From positions 5,704,001-5,768,000 of the forward strand of contig OY763044.2 of NCBI GenBank assembly GCA_963666825.2: a DNA stretch of 64,000 nucleotides, written 5' to 3'. The DNA comes from Saccharicrinis sp963666825. Lineage in GTDB: Bacteria; Bacteroidota; Bacteroidia; Bacteroidales; Marinilabiliaceae. Positions 36,143 to 44,634 of this stretch are shown here, piece after piece (position 1 is the first letter of the stretch; every line of letters begins with the position of its first letter). The notes beneath the pieces are model-generated. The model made no database searches and was not told the origin of the DNA. It was given only the letters and a program-made list of their open reading frames with translations. Both the position numbers and the translations under genes were made by a program.

Positions 36143-36361
36143 ATGAAGAAAATTGTAGTAATAGCAACAATTGCGTTTTTTGCATTTATTGCAGTAGAGA
36201 CTTATGGCCAACCTGGTAGCCCTCCTGGTAGTACCGGCAGTAGTGGTCCTGTAGGTGGAGGTGCAAGTTCTCCCTTAGATGGAGGAGCAATTGCTTTATT
36301 GGCTGGTGGAGCTGTAATATTATACCGAAAGTACATTACCAATAAAAAGGAAGATCAGTAG
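36143..36361 (+). CDS. 72-residue secreted protein with exosortase-type C-terminal tail (PLDGG motif)
   Basis: Signal peptide at about residues 1-22 (MKKIVVIATIAFFAFIAVETYG). A Pro/Gly/Ser-rich linker follows (QPGSPPGSTGSSGPVGGG), then SSPLDGGAIALLAGGAVILY and a basic end RKYITNKKEDQ. Short motif, hydrophobic helix and basic cluster form the three-part sorting tail of exosortase substrates; P-[IL]-D-G-G is like the PID-CTERM signals of Bacteroidota. The mature part is only about 25 residues, so this is a mini-substrate. It lies two genes before the exosortase and is followed by a strong terminator. Confidence 0.72.
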   Translation: MKKIVVIATIAFFAFIAVETYGQPGSPPGSTGSSGPVGGGASSPLDGGAIALLAGGAVILYRKYITNKKEDQ

Positions 36362-36398
36362 AAATTTACATTTCGTTTATTACTTGTAAAATATATAA

Positions 36399-36433
36399 GA
36401 ATACAAAGTAACAACATGGGTGACTTTGTATTC
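36399..36433 (+). terminator. Strong intrinsic terminator after the mini-substrate gene
   Basis: Perfect 11-bp stem GAATACAAAGT / ACTTTGTATTC with a 13-nt loop, followed by TTTATTGGTTTTTTATT. It separates the transcript of the small protein from the membrane protein and exosortase genes. Confidence 0.75.
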
Positions 36434-36507
36434 TTTATTGGTTTTTTATTAAAGAAATATATTGATTAAAGGAATTTATATGAAAATTAAGTAATAAATT
36501 AGTGTTT

Positions 36508-37299
36508 ATGACAAAAATGCGTTTAAACCTATTTATTAATACAACTTTCTTTTTTCTATCTACCTGGTTAAGTATTAAGATGCTAATGATGATTGGTAAA
36601 ATTGTTGTCGCCGGTATCTTTAATATTGAATGGATTTATAAAGGTTATGCTATTTTCCCCATTAGTCCGGCCAACTCGGGTGTGTGGACATACCTCTCTG
36701 TTATATCTTTCTTCTCTGTTGATTTAATTTTGCTGTTAAGCATAACTGCCATTTGTTTTGCTTTTTTGTTTTTTAAGAAGATCACTAACAAGCCAAAAGA
36801 AATTTACTTTTATTGGGCACTTATTTCTACCTTGCTGATTTTATTTAGCGATGTTATTTCGGGTGTGTTAACCAAAACAAATTTGTATTATGTATTAAAT
36901 TGGTTACATGCTTCCTATTCCATTATGATTTTGACTGTAATGCCCTTTTTTTTTATTGGAGTGGGCATTTTGGCCTGGATATGTTATCAATATATGATCG
37001 CAATAACTACTAAAGAAGTATCAGAAAATAACAATCAAATTTCTATTTCCACTTATAAGCTTCTTACCCCTGTAGGTATTATGAGCTTATTGTTCTTGTA
37101 TATTCCCATTATATTTACTTTAGATAAATATTTATATACAGAGTTTGTTCTGTCTATTATTTTAGTTTTGGGAATTAGTTTGGTAAAAAAAATAAAAAAT
37201 CGCCGGTTTTATGATACTCTTTCAAATAAAGTGAATCGGCTTTTTATTACAGTAGCTTCTGTATTGTATTGCATATTTATCATTTTTATGATGTTTTAG
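36508..37299 (+). CDS. Multi-pass membrane protein linked to the exosortase
   Basis: About 263 residues starting at ATG 36508 (an in-frame GTG lies at 36502). Around six or seven membrane helices are visible, including FINTTFFFLSTWLSIKMLMM, VDLILLLSITAICFAFLFF, IYFYWALISTLLILFSDVIS, IMILTVMPFFFIGVGILAW, LLTPVGIMSLLFLYIPIIF, LSIILVLGISLV and LFITVASVLYCIFIIFMMF. No family is recognised. One base separates its stop from the exosortase start, so they are surely co-translated and likely work together. A scaffold or substrate-handling partner role is inference. Confidence 0.7.
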   Translation: MTKMRLNLFINTTFFFLSTWLSIKMLMMIGKIVVAGIFNIEWIYKGYAIFPISPANSGVWTYLSVISFFSVDLILLLSITAICFAFLFFKKITNKPKEIYFYWALISTLLILFSDVISGVLTKTNLYYVLNWLHASYSIMILTVMPFFFIGVGILAWICYQYMIAITTKEVSENNNQISISTYKLLTPVGIMSLLFLYIPIIFTLDKYLYTEFVLSIILVLGISLVKKIKNRRFYDTLSNKVNRLFITVASVLYCIFIIFMMF

Positions 37300-37300
37300 A

Positions 37301-38299
37301 ATGCTACAAGGTTTAAAACTCACATATAAGCAATGGATTTCATTATGTATTATTGTCTTCCTGTTTTGTATTAAACTTATTTGGTATGATTTGTATATGG
37401 ATATTATAAATTTCTATATACATTTAATTGTAACAATAGGAACCTCTGTTTTTCGATTACTTGGATTTGAAATTAATAAAACCACAGCAAGTATTATTCT
37501 CAATAATTCTGAAACAATATCTGTTTTATATGGATTTTTAAGCCTAAAACTAGTTAGTCTTAGTTGTGCCATTGTAATAATAAATACCAGATTTAAATTT
37601 AAATATCTTATTCTTTATCTTGGTTGGATTACACTGGCCAATGTTTTAAGACTGATTATTCTAGTCTTTATTAAAATAGATCCTGAGACATTATTGAGTT
37701 TTAACCATTTTAATTTTTATAGAAGTATAATAAGTTATTTTCCTGTAATGGTTTATTGGAGAAGTTATAAAAACTTAAATAGTGAAGTAAAAGGTTTTAA
37801 TGTTAGCGATATAGGTTTAAAGATTTCGTTGCTTTTGTTTTTGTACTACCTGGTATTCTTTATTATAAATTTACTTGGAGAAAAGGGGATGTTTATCAGT
37901 AATATTTTATCTGATACAATATTATATCTATCCAAATTTTCATTAAGTTTTTTAGGTTATAATGCTGATATTAGCGGAAGTGTAATTGGAAATTCTAAAA
38001 CGTTTGTTAAACTAGCTGATGGGTGTATTGGAATTAATATTACTTTGGTTTTTTGCGGGATATTTGTGTTTTATGAAAGAATTAGTTGGAAACTTGTATC
38101 CTACATTTTATCTGGAGTTGTATTAATATTTTTTATCAATGCTATGCGGATAACATATTTGTTTATCTATATCGAAGAACATGGTAATGATTCTACCTTA
38201 TTTAAAATGCATCATGATCTTTATAATGTATTTATTTATGCATTTATTGTGCTTTTATGGTATTTGTGGTTTTTTTATTACAAAAAGGAGGAGGAATAA
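37301..38299 (+). CDS. Tandem (two-domain) exosortase/archaeosortase-like protein
   Basis: A 332-residue membrane protein built from two similar halves, each like a complete Bacteroidota exosortase (~165 residues). The second half has the full catalytic set: Cys242 in LADGCIGIN, Arg283 in INAMRIT and His304/305 in FKMHHDLYN. The first half has the matching order VLYGFLSL, ANVLRLI (Arg117) and FNHFNFYRS (His136), but the Cys position is Phe79, so it should be inactive as a transpeptidase. Exosortases cut C-terminal sorting tails at the inner membrane. The likely substrate is the PLDGG-tail protein encoded at 36143-36361. The partner membrane protein is encoded 1 bp upstream. Confidence 0.82.
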   Translation: MLQGLKLTYKQWISLCIIVFLFCIKLIWYDLYMDIINFYIHLIVTIGTSVFRLLGFEINKTTASIILNNSETISVLYGFLSLKLVSLSCAIVIINTRFKFKYLILYLGWITLANVLRLIILVFIKIDPETLLSFNHFNFYRSIISYFPVMVYWRSYKNLNSEVKGFNVSDIGLKISLLLFLYYLVFFIINLLGEKGMFISNILSDTILYLSKFSLSFLGYNADISGSVIGNSKTFVKLADGCIGINITLVFCGIFVFYERISWKLVSYILSGVVLIFFINAMRITYLFIYIEEHGNDSTLFKMHHDLYNVFIYAFIVLLWYLWFFYYKKEEE

Positions 38300-38574
38300 G
38301 CAGTTCTCAGTGCGCAGTATTCAGTTTTCAGTCTTCAGTTCTCAGTCAGTAGATTGCATCAGACAACAATGTATATTCTGAAAGTTATTAATCTCTAATC
38401 TCTAATCCTTCAATGCATCCATCAAATCAACGTATCAACAAATCAACACTGCCCATAGCTGCTGCGCGTGTCCCCATGCCTTGTTTTTGGTTCATTCCAA
38501 TTTGCAAAGCAACTAAATAATTCGCGTTAATTAGTTGACCGTATCCATTGCGAAACAATCCAATTTCGAGCAAT

Positions 38575-38910
38575 TAACAATGTAATTTAATATTCTAAGG
38601 TATTGTTGAACTCCTTCGTCGTTTCACTGATACACCTCTCCTCGTTCCTCTCCTCAAGGCGAGGATGCCATGACGCTTAATTTATTTTATAGAAAAAACA
38701 TTGCTTAGCAATCCTAATCCGTCATTGCATCCATCAAATCAACGTATCAACAAATTAACACGTCAATGATAACAAGGGGACCGTGAAACCTATCAATAAT
38801 CATTCATCAATTCTTCGCGTACTTAGCGAAAAAACTTAGCGATCTTTGCGGTTAAAATAATAAGTCAATAACTTAAAACAATTGTCCTTCAAATCAACAA
38901 CTCGACGATT
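38575..38910 (+). repeat. ~335-bp repeat unit, copy 1
   Basis: Begins TTAACAATGTAATTTAATATTC. Contains a CCTCTCCTCAAGGCGAGG hairpin-prone block and ends with CAAATCAACAACTCGACGAT. Followed immediately by copy 2. Confidence 0.7.
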
Positions 38911-39250
38911 TAACAATGTAATTTAATATTCTAAGGTATTGTTGAACTCCTTCGTTGTTTCACTGATACACCTCTCCTCGTTCCTCTCCTCAAGGCGAGG
39001 ATGTCATGACGCTTAATTTATTTTATTGAAAAACCATTGCTTAGCAATCCTAATCCTTCATTGCATCCATCAAATCAACGTATCAACAAATTAACACATC
39101 GACGAATTAACAATTTAGCAGTTAAATTCCTAATTAATCGTATAATCCTTAATCATTCATCAATTCTTCGCGTACTTAGCGAAAAACTTTTGCGACCTTT
39201 GCGGTTAAAATAATAAGTCAATAACGTAAACCAAATGTCCTTCAAATCAA
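38911..39250 (+). repeat. ~335-bp repeat unit, copy 2
   Basis: Same order of words as copy 1 with a few substitutions (TTCGTTGTTTCAC, GATGTCATGACG) and small insertions (AACAATTTAGCAGTTAAATTC). It ends near the start of the toxin-antitoxin insert. Confidence 0.65.
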
Positions 39251-39295
39251 CAACTCGACGATTTAACAATTTAACAGTTAATTTCATCAATAATC

Positions 39296-39589
39296 TTATT
39301 TTATACTATCAATATCTCTTTTATTTACAAAAAGATAAGTAATATAAATATTACTGTCTTTTAGTTCGTAGAAAATCGAAGTTTGTTTGCTAAGAACAGC
39401 TTTTCTTAATCTTGTATTATAAGTTGAAAGTGGGAACATATATGGATTGGAACAGATTAACTCAATCTGCTTGCTTAATTTTGTTTTGAAAGCGTTTACT
39501 TCTTTTTGAGTCCATCTGAATTGCAAGTAACCAATAATGTCTTCTAAGTTATTAATTGCTTCCTCAGTCCAGAATAACTTATAATCCAT
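39296..39589 (-). CDS. RelE/ParE-family toxin
   Basis: A 97-residue protein with the family's opening (YKLFWTEEAINNLEDIIGYL), core (FKTKLSKQIELICSNPYMFP) and ending strands (VLSKQTSIFYELKDSNIYIT). ParE members poison gyrase and RelE members cleave mRNA; sequence alone does not decide, but the 'W...A...L..I..Y' opening favours ParE-like. Its start overlaps the antitoxin gene end by 11 bp. The pair lies inside a field of long repeats, which suggests recent gain or repeat-mediated movement. Confidence 0.85.
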   Translation of the reverse strand: MDYKLFWTEEAINNLEDIIGYLQFRWTQKEVNAFKTKLSKQIELICSNPYMFPLSTYNTRLRKAVLSKQTSIFYELKDSNIYITYLFVNKRDIDSIK

Positions 39590-39806
39590 ATTTTTTTTTC
39601 ACTTCATTATGAGGAATAACTTTCCCTTGATCTATATCATTAAGACCGCGTTGAATACCCTGTTTTTGATCGTCACTTAAAAGATCCCACCAGTCATTAC
39701 TTGCCTGCTTTGAGTCCTTAACAATTTTTAGATATTCAATAGTCTCATCGTCTTCCAGCTTGGTTAACCACTCAATTAACTCTAATTTTATTGCATCGTG
39801 TCCCAT
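39579..39806 (-). CDS. Antitoxin of the RelE/ParE pair
   Basis: A 75-residue acidic-helical protein (IKLELIEWLTKLEDDETIEY, then WWDLLSDDQKQGIQRGLNDI and the end VKKKYGL). This 'addiction module component' type is common in Bacteroidota and always precedes a RelE/ParE toxin gene. An obvious DNA-binding domain is not visible. The overlap with the toxin gene indicates translational coupling. Confidence 0.82.
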   Translation of the reverse strand: MGHDAIKLELIEWLTKLEDDETIEYLKIVKDSKQASNDWWDLLSDDQKQGIQRGLNDIDQGKVIPHNEVKKKYGL

Positions 39807-40170
39807 GAATATTTTTTATTAAAGTTACTATAATGTCTACAAATCAACAAATATGAATTAAGGTGAGAAAGGTTAAGAAATAAGAGTCTTCAGTTCTCTG
39901 GCACCAGTTGGCAGATTACATAAGACAGCAACGAATATGCTAAATAATATTAATCTCCAATCACTAATCTTTCATCAAATCAACAACTCAACGATTTAAC
40001 TCATCATCAAATTAGCAATTTAACAGTTAAACTCATCAATAATCATTTAATACTTAATCATTCATCAATTCTTGGAGTACTTAGGGAAAAACTTTTGTGA
40101 CCTACTTTGCGGTTAAAATAATAAGTAAGTAACGTAAAACAATTGTCCTTCAAATCAACAACTCGACGAT

Positions 40171-40504
40171 TTAACAATGTAATTTATATTCTAAGGTATT
40201 GTTGAACTCCTTCGTCGTTTCACTGATACACCTCTCCTCGTTCCTCTCCTCAAGGCGAGGATGCCATGACGCTTAATTTATTTTATAGAAAAACCATTGC
40301 TTAGCAATCCTAATCCGTCATTGCATCCTTCAAATCAACGTATCCACAAATTAACACGTCAATGATAACAATGTGATAGTTAAATTCCTAATTAATCATT
40401 CATTAATTCTTCGCGTACTTAGCGAAAAAACTTAGCGACCTTTGCGGTTAAAATAATAAGTCAATAACGTAAACCAATTGTCCTTCAAATCAACAACTCG
40501 AAGA
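40171..40504 (+). repeat. ~335-bp repeat unit, copy 3
   Basis: Starts TTAACAATGTAATTTATATTC (one base pair lost relative to copy 1) and keeps the CTCCTCAAGGCGAGGATGCC and TTCGCGTACTTAGCG blocks. Confidence 0.7.
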
Positions 40505-40840
40505 TTTAACAATGTAATTTAATATTCTAAGGTATTGTTGAACTCCTTCGTCGTTTCACTGTTACACCTCTCCTCGTTCCTCTCCTCAAGGCGAGGATGC
40601 CATGACGCTTAATTTATTTTATAGAAAAACCATTGCTTAGCAATCCTAATCCCTCATTGCATCCATCAAATCAACACATCTACAAATTAACACGTCAATG
40701 ATAACAAGGCGACCGTGAAACCTATCAATAATCATTCATCAATTCTTCGCGTACTTAGCGTAAAAAAATTAGCGATCTTTGCGGTTAAAATAATATCAAT
40801 AACGTAAACCAATTGTCCTTCAAATCAACAACTAGACGAT
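40505..40840 (+). repeat. ~335-bp repeat unit, copy 4
   Basis: Head-to-tail with copy 3. Includes CTAATCCCTCATTGCATCC and the GGCGACCGTGAAACCTATC stretch, which is close to copy 1. Confidence 0.7.
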
Positions 40841-41035
40841 TTAACAATGTAAATTAATATTCTAAGGTATTGTTGAACTCCTTCGTCGTTTCACTGATAC
40901 ACCTCTCCTCGTTCCTCTCCTCAAGGCGAGGATGCCATGACGCTTAATTTATTTTATTGAACAACCTTTGCGTAGCAATCCTAATCCTTCATTGCATCCA
41001 TCAAATCAATGTATCAACAAATTAACAGTTAAATT
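40841..41035 (+). repeat. ~335-bp repeat unit, copy 5 (partial)
   Basis: Starts TTAACAATGTAAATTAATATTC and runs through CGAGGATGCCATGACG to CATCAAATCAATGTATCAAC; the second half of the unit is missing or diverged. Confidence 0.65.
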
Positions 41036-41153
41036 CATCCATAATCAATAATCCTTCATCAACTCAACAACTCGACACATCTCCGATTTAACACATCAAC
41101 ACTGCCCACTACTCATTACTCATTGTTCACTGCCTACTGAAGTCTGAAACCTG

Positions 41154-43544
41154 TTAACTTCTTTTAAACCTTCTTCTCAATTTATTCAACAATCCTTTCA
41201 CTTCATAACTGTCGTCATAATAGCCACTGCCATAGCCGTAATAACTCTTATAGTTATTACCATAACCCTGGTAAGTAGTATCGTTCAATATTACACCGGG
41301 ATGTTTAAAATCTACTTTTTCCTTCAATTGATTAATGTAGTTAATTTGCTTTTTATGACTATATCCCTGGCGAACAACGGCAAGGTTAATATCGGCGTAT
41401 TTGGCAACCAAAAAACCATCAATAACCAGTGTGATTGGTGCATTATCCAGTATTATATAATCAAATTCGTTTTGAGCCTGATCAATAAAATCTTTGAAAA
41501 GACCGTTGCCTATCAACTCTGATGGGTTAGGAGGAACAGGACCGGAATTAACATAAAATAAGTTTTCCTGGTTTGTAGAGCGGATAATGTCCTGAAAACT
41601 ATCATTACCAATTAAAAAAGTAGACAAACCTTTGTCGTTTTGAACTTCAAAAACCTTATGCAATTTTGGTTTACGAAGATCACAACCTACCAGTAATACC
41701 TTTTTGTTATCCATGGCAAGTATGTTCGACAGGTTTAAGGCACAAAAGGTCTTTCCTTCGCCGGATATCATGGAGTGAATAGCCACTACTTTAGAAGATT
41801 CATTATTGGCAATATATTGCAGGCTAACTCTTAATCCTCTGAATGTTTCTGCAATACCGGAGCGCGGATATTTTTGAACCGGTACTTCTATATTATAATT
41901 GTTATGCGCAATTTCGCCAGAAATTGGTAATTTACATAGTTTCTGTAATTCTTCAAAGCTTTTAATGGAATCATTAAAATAGTCGCTTAGTATAATAATA
42001 ATAAAAGGGATGGCCAATCCTAATATCAATCCCATCAATATATTGGTTGAACCTTTAGGTCCTGTTTGAACTACCGTTTCAATACGTGCCGGGTCTAATA
42101 CTGCAGCGTCAGGAACATTTGATGCTCTGGTAATGGCTGCCTCGGCTCTTTTTTGCAACAAATAAGTGTATAATTCATTATTTAAATCAAAGCTACGTTT
42201 AATATTTATTAAATCCTGCTCTGTTTTGGGTAAGCTGGCCAACTCCATTTTACTGTTTTTTAACTGGCCTTTTATACTTTCCAATTCAACTTCGGTATTG
42301 TTTAACAGGTTTTTTATGTTTTCTTCCAACGATTTTATGGTATTCGAAATTTGCTCATTTACCATTACCAATGCAGGGTTTTTTTCTTTAACATTTGATA
42401 TCAATGAAATACGCTCACTGTATAGTTCAGCCAGTTTCACCACTTGTGCATTTAATCCGGCATCAGAAATACCTGCCACTGATGGGGAAGCCATGAGTTT
42501 CATTTCTTCTGCGTTGCCCATATAATCGTGCAGGTTTTTAAAATAGTCGATCTTTCGTTCTGCCATTTTTTTCTCAGTCTCCAGTTCCTGGAGTTTTTCT
42601 GCAACCATATTGGCTTGTTGGCTAAGATCTACAATACCCTTTTCTGATCGGAATTCAGTAAATTGTTTTCCGGTATTATTTAAAGAATCAATCAATCCTT
42701 CAAGCTGAGAGTCAATAAAACGTACCGTATTTTCAGCAGTACGGTTTTTCTCATTTAAACCGTGTTTTAAATAAACAGCAATTAAGGCATTCATATAATC
42801 TACCCCTCGCTGCGCATTTCTCTCCTGAAGTGATAAGGCAATACCATCACCGTTTTCGTTGGCAAAATCAACAGCCAAGCCATTTACATACGATTTTGTA
42901 ATATTGTCTAAATTATTGATGATAAAATAGTAAGAAACATCCTCGTTTGCTTTTTGTGTTTCATCTTTATCAATGGTTAAATTAAAATATTCACTATAAA
43001 TTGGATTTCCGTATTTACCTTCTAATTCAACGTCAATCTTATTATTAAAAATATCTTTTACCTCGGCTTTTAGTTTGTATGAATCATTGCTTATTGGAGT
43101 AATTGAAACCGGCACGTTAAGTACGTTAATTGAATCAGTAACTAATGTTGCTTTATAAGGAGTGTTTTTATACAAATCAACATCTCTGAATACGCCTTTC
43201 TGATACCAGGAAACTTCTATGTTTAGGTTTTTAATGGCCAGATTGTTTAATGTATAGGATTTAAGCATTAATATATGGCTCTCAGCATTGGTTTTTGCAG
43301 TAGCATTTAAACCATAAATCAATTTATCCACACTCATCTTGTCCGAATCATCATTAATTAAAACAGTGGCGCTCATTTTGTAAATAGAAGGAGAACGTTT
43401 GGTAATCAGGTAGCCAGCTCCTAATCCTAGAAAACCAAAAATAACAAACCAATACCATTTACTCAGTAAACGAAACAGAAATCCTTTAATGTCTATTTGT
43501 TCTTCCTGTTCTACAGATTCTAATATTTCGTTGATGTTTTGCAT
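41154..43544 (-). CDS. wzc: Wzc-type polysaccharide co-polymerase and tyrosine autokinase
   Basis: A 796-residue protein. Wzz domain: first membrane helix about residues 30-47 (WYWFVIFGFLGLGAGYLI), long periplasmic coiled-coil region, second helix ~505-522 (NILMGLILGLAIPFIIIIL). The BY-kinase domain follows with Walker A at about 595 (SMISGEGKTFCALN), Walker A' (VLLVGCDLRKPKL) and Walker B (DYIILDNAPITLV). The last ~35 residues carry a tyrosine cluster (YGNNYKSYYGYGSGYYDD) for autophosphorylation. It controls chain length and export together with Wza. It is the far end of the polysaccharide locus, separated from wza by the MNT-HEPN genes. Confidence 0.95.
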   Translation of the reverse strand: MQNINEILESVEQEEQIDIKGFLFRLLSKWYWFVIFGFLGLGAGYLITKRSPSIYKMSATVLINDDSDKMSVDKLIYGLNATAKTNAESHILMLKSYTLNNLAIKNLNIEVSWYQKGVFRDVDLYKNTPYKATLVTDSINVLNVPVSITPISNDSYKLKAEVKDIFNNKIDVELEGKYGNPIYSEYFNLTIDKDETQKANEDVSYYFIINNLDNITKSYVNGLAVDFANENGDGIALSLQERNAQRGVDYMNALIAVYLKHGLNEKNRTAENTVRFIDSQLEGLIDSLNNTGKQFTEFRSEKGIVDLSQQANMVAEKLQELETEKKMAERKIDYFKNLHDYMGNAEEMKLMASPSVAGISDAGLNAQVVKLAELYSERISLISNVKEKNPALVMVNEQISNTIKSLEENIKNLLNNTEVELESIKGQLKNSKMELASLPKTEQDLINIKRSFDLNNELYTYLLQKRAEAAITRASNVPDAAVLDPARIETVVQTGPKGSTNILMGLILGLAIPFIIIILSDYFNDSIKSFEELQKLCKLPISGEIAHNNYNIEVPVQKYPRSGIAETFRGLRVSLQYIANNESSKVVAIHSMISGEGKTFCALNLSNILAMDNKKVLLVGCDLRKPKLHKVFEVQNDKGLSTFLIGNDSFQDIIRSTNQENLFYVNSGPVPPNPSELIGNGLFKDFIDQAQNEFDYIILDNAPITLVIDGFLVAKYADINLAVVRQGYSHKKQINYINQLKEKVDFKHPGVILNDTTYQGYGNNYKSYYGYGSGYYDDSYEVKGLLNKLRRRFKRS

Positions 43545-43787
43545 TATTATCTAATATACTAATTTGGGACTTATGAATAGAGCTATTTGCTTTTGTCTGT
43601 TGAGTGTTTGATATTTGTCGTCGAATTGTTTATTTGTCGAACTGTAAATTTGTTGTTAAAAACTGATTCAAATTTAGGTTGTGCCATCTGTTGGCGGTTA
43701 ACTGTGAGTTAATAACGCCTACCTCTACTGACCTAATAACCTATTGACTTATTTAACACAGTTCCCATTTTTATCACTTGGTATTTT
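43545..43787. other. Short gap before wzc
   Basis: No gene. Contains minus-strand versions of the CAACAAATTTACAGTTCGACAA-type repeat words. A promoter for wzc may lie here, but I see no clear box. Confidence 0.4.
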
Positions 43788-44148
43788 TATCGCAAATTGT
43801 CATCATTTTCGTAGATATTGATTATTGTATTTAGCCTATCAATTAAATTATTTAAGTAACCAGTAATTATCACCCATACTATTTCATAATCAATTCCAAA
43901 ATACTCATGAACTATTCTATTTATAAAACCTCTTATCCGGTTCCATTCAATTTCAGGTTACAATCCCGGAAATCCGGATCTATACGATTCGCTGCCTCTC
44001 CAATAATCTCAAAGTTATGAACTACGGCGTCTATTGTTTTATCATCTGATAAGAAAGAATTATAATTACAGTCTTTTGTATAGCGCTTAATTTTTAGTGC
44101 AGATTGTAACATATCATCCAAAAGTAATAATGTATCTCTCTTAGACAT
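43788..44148 (-). pseudogene. hepT: hepT-type HEPN toxin gene with frameshift
   Basis: The first 64 residues read as a HepT (DMLQSALKIKRYTKDCNYNS, HNFEIIGEAANRIDPDF). After ...FRDCN the frame runs into a stop at about 43933, but the next frame continues exactly as HepT should (PEIEWNRIRGFINRIVHEYF, then GIDYEIVWVI) to a stop at 43788. One missing base near 43957-43961 explains it. The RX4-6H RNase motif lies in the shifted part, so the toxin is lost unless the shift is recoded or an assembly error. Its start overlaps mntA by 8 bp. Confidence 0.75.
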
Positions 44149-44431
44149 AAATTAAATCAGAATGGATTGACTTTAGATATTTATCTTTTATTCCTTTTTT
44201 TGATACTAAATCAACCTTAGTACCGACAATATTCTCTAATTCTTCGGCTAAATCTATAAATCGTATACCAATTTTATCTGAAAATTCTACAAGAATATCT
44301 ATATCACTTGAATCATTTTGTTCATTACGAGAGAAGGAACCAAATATTGCCATGGTTCTAATCGGATAGTCATGAAATAATTTTTGTTTGTGACTACTCA
44401 GTATATTTTTAATTTCTTGTAATGTTCTCAT
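44141..44431 (-). CDS. mntA: MntA-type nucleotidyltransferase antitoxin
   Basis: A 96-residue minimal nucleotidyltransferase with the signature GSFSRNEQNDSSDIDILVEF (GSX10DXD, about residues 31-50). In MNT-HEPN systems MntA silences HepT by AMP transfer. The partner hepT is frameshifted, so this antitoxin may be a leftover. The pair sits between wza and wzc, interrupting what is usually a tight gene pair. Confidence 0.85.
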   Translation of the reverse strand: MRTLQEIKNILSSHKQKLFHDYPIRTMAIFGSFSRNEQNDSSDIDILVEFSDKIGIRFIDLAEELENIVGTKVDLVSKKGIKDKYLKSIHSDLIYV

Positions 44432-44634
44432 AATTCAAAAATATCACTTTTCATTTAATAAATGAAACTACAAGGATAAAAGAAAATAGAATATTATGTA
44501 CATAGCCAAAAGTATACTGAAAATTAACTATACTATTTAGATAATAGACATTAGTTAATAGATAATTCTGCTCTCTGCCTACTGATTACTGAAAACTCAC
44601 TTTTTCCTGTTATCTTTAGCACTTAACCTTTCTT

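Larger units (their letters stand above)
38300..39295. repeat. Repeat field before the toxin-antitoxin pair
   Basis: No gene. It starts with CAGTTCTCAGTGCGCAGTATTCAG words, then holds two copies of the ~335-bp unit (from 38575 and 38911). Units include CTAAGGTATTGTTGAACTCC, CTCCTCGTTCCTCTCCTCAAGGCGAGGATG, CTTCGCGTACTTAGCGAAAA and CTTTGCGGTTAAAATAATAAG. Confidence 0.65.
39807..41153. repeat. Repeat field after the toxin-antitoxin pair
   Basis: No gene. Contains a GTCTTCAGTTCTCTGGCACCAG stretch, then three further copies of the ~335-bp unit starting near 40171, 40505 and 40841, and a closing ACTGCCCACTACTCATTACTCATTG tail near 41101-41125. Confidence 0.65.

Noticed and set aside
38181..38381. 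66-residue ORF at the end of the exosortase gene
   Set aside because: Alternate frame of the exosortase 3' end running into repeat words.
38575..41035. CRISPR array
   Set aside because: The repeats are ~335 bp long, near-identical along their length, with no short repeat-unique spacer pattern and no cas genes.
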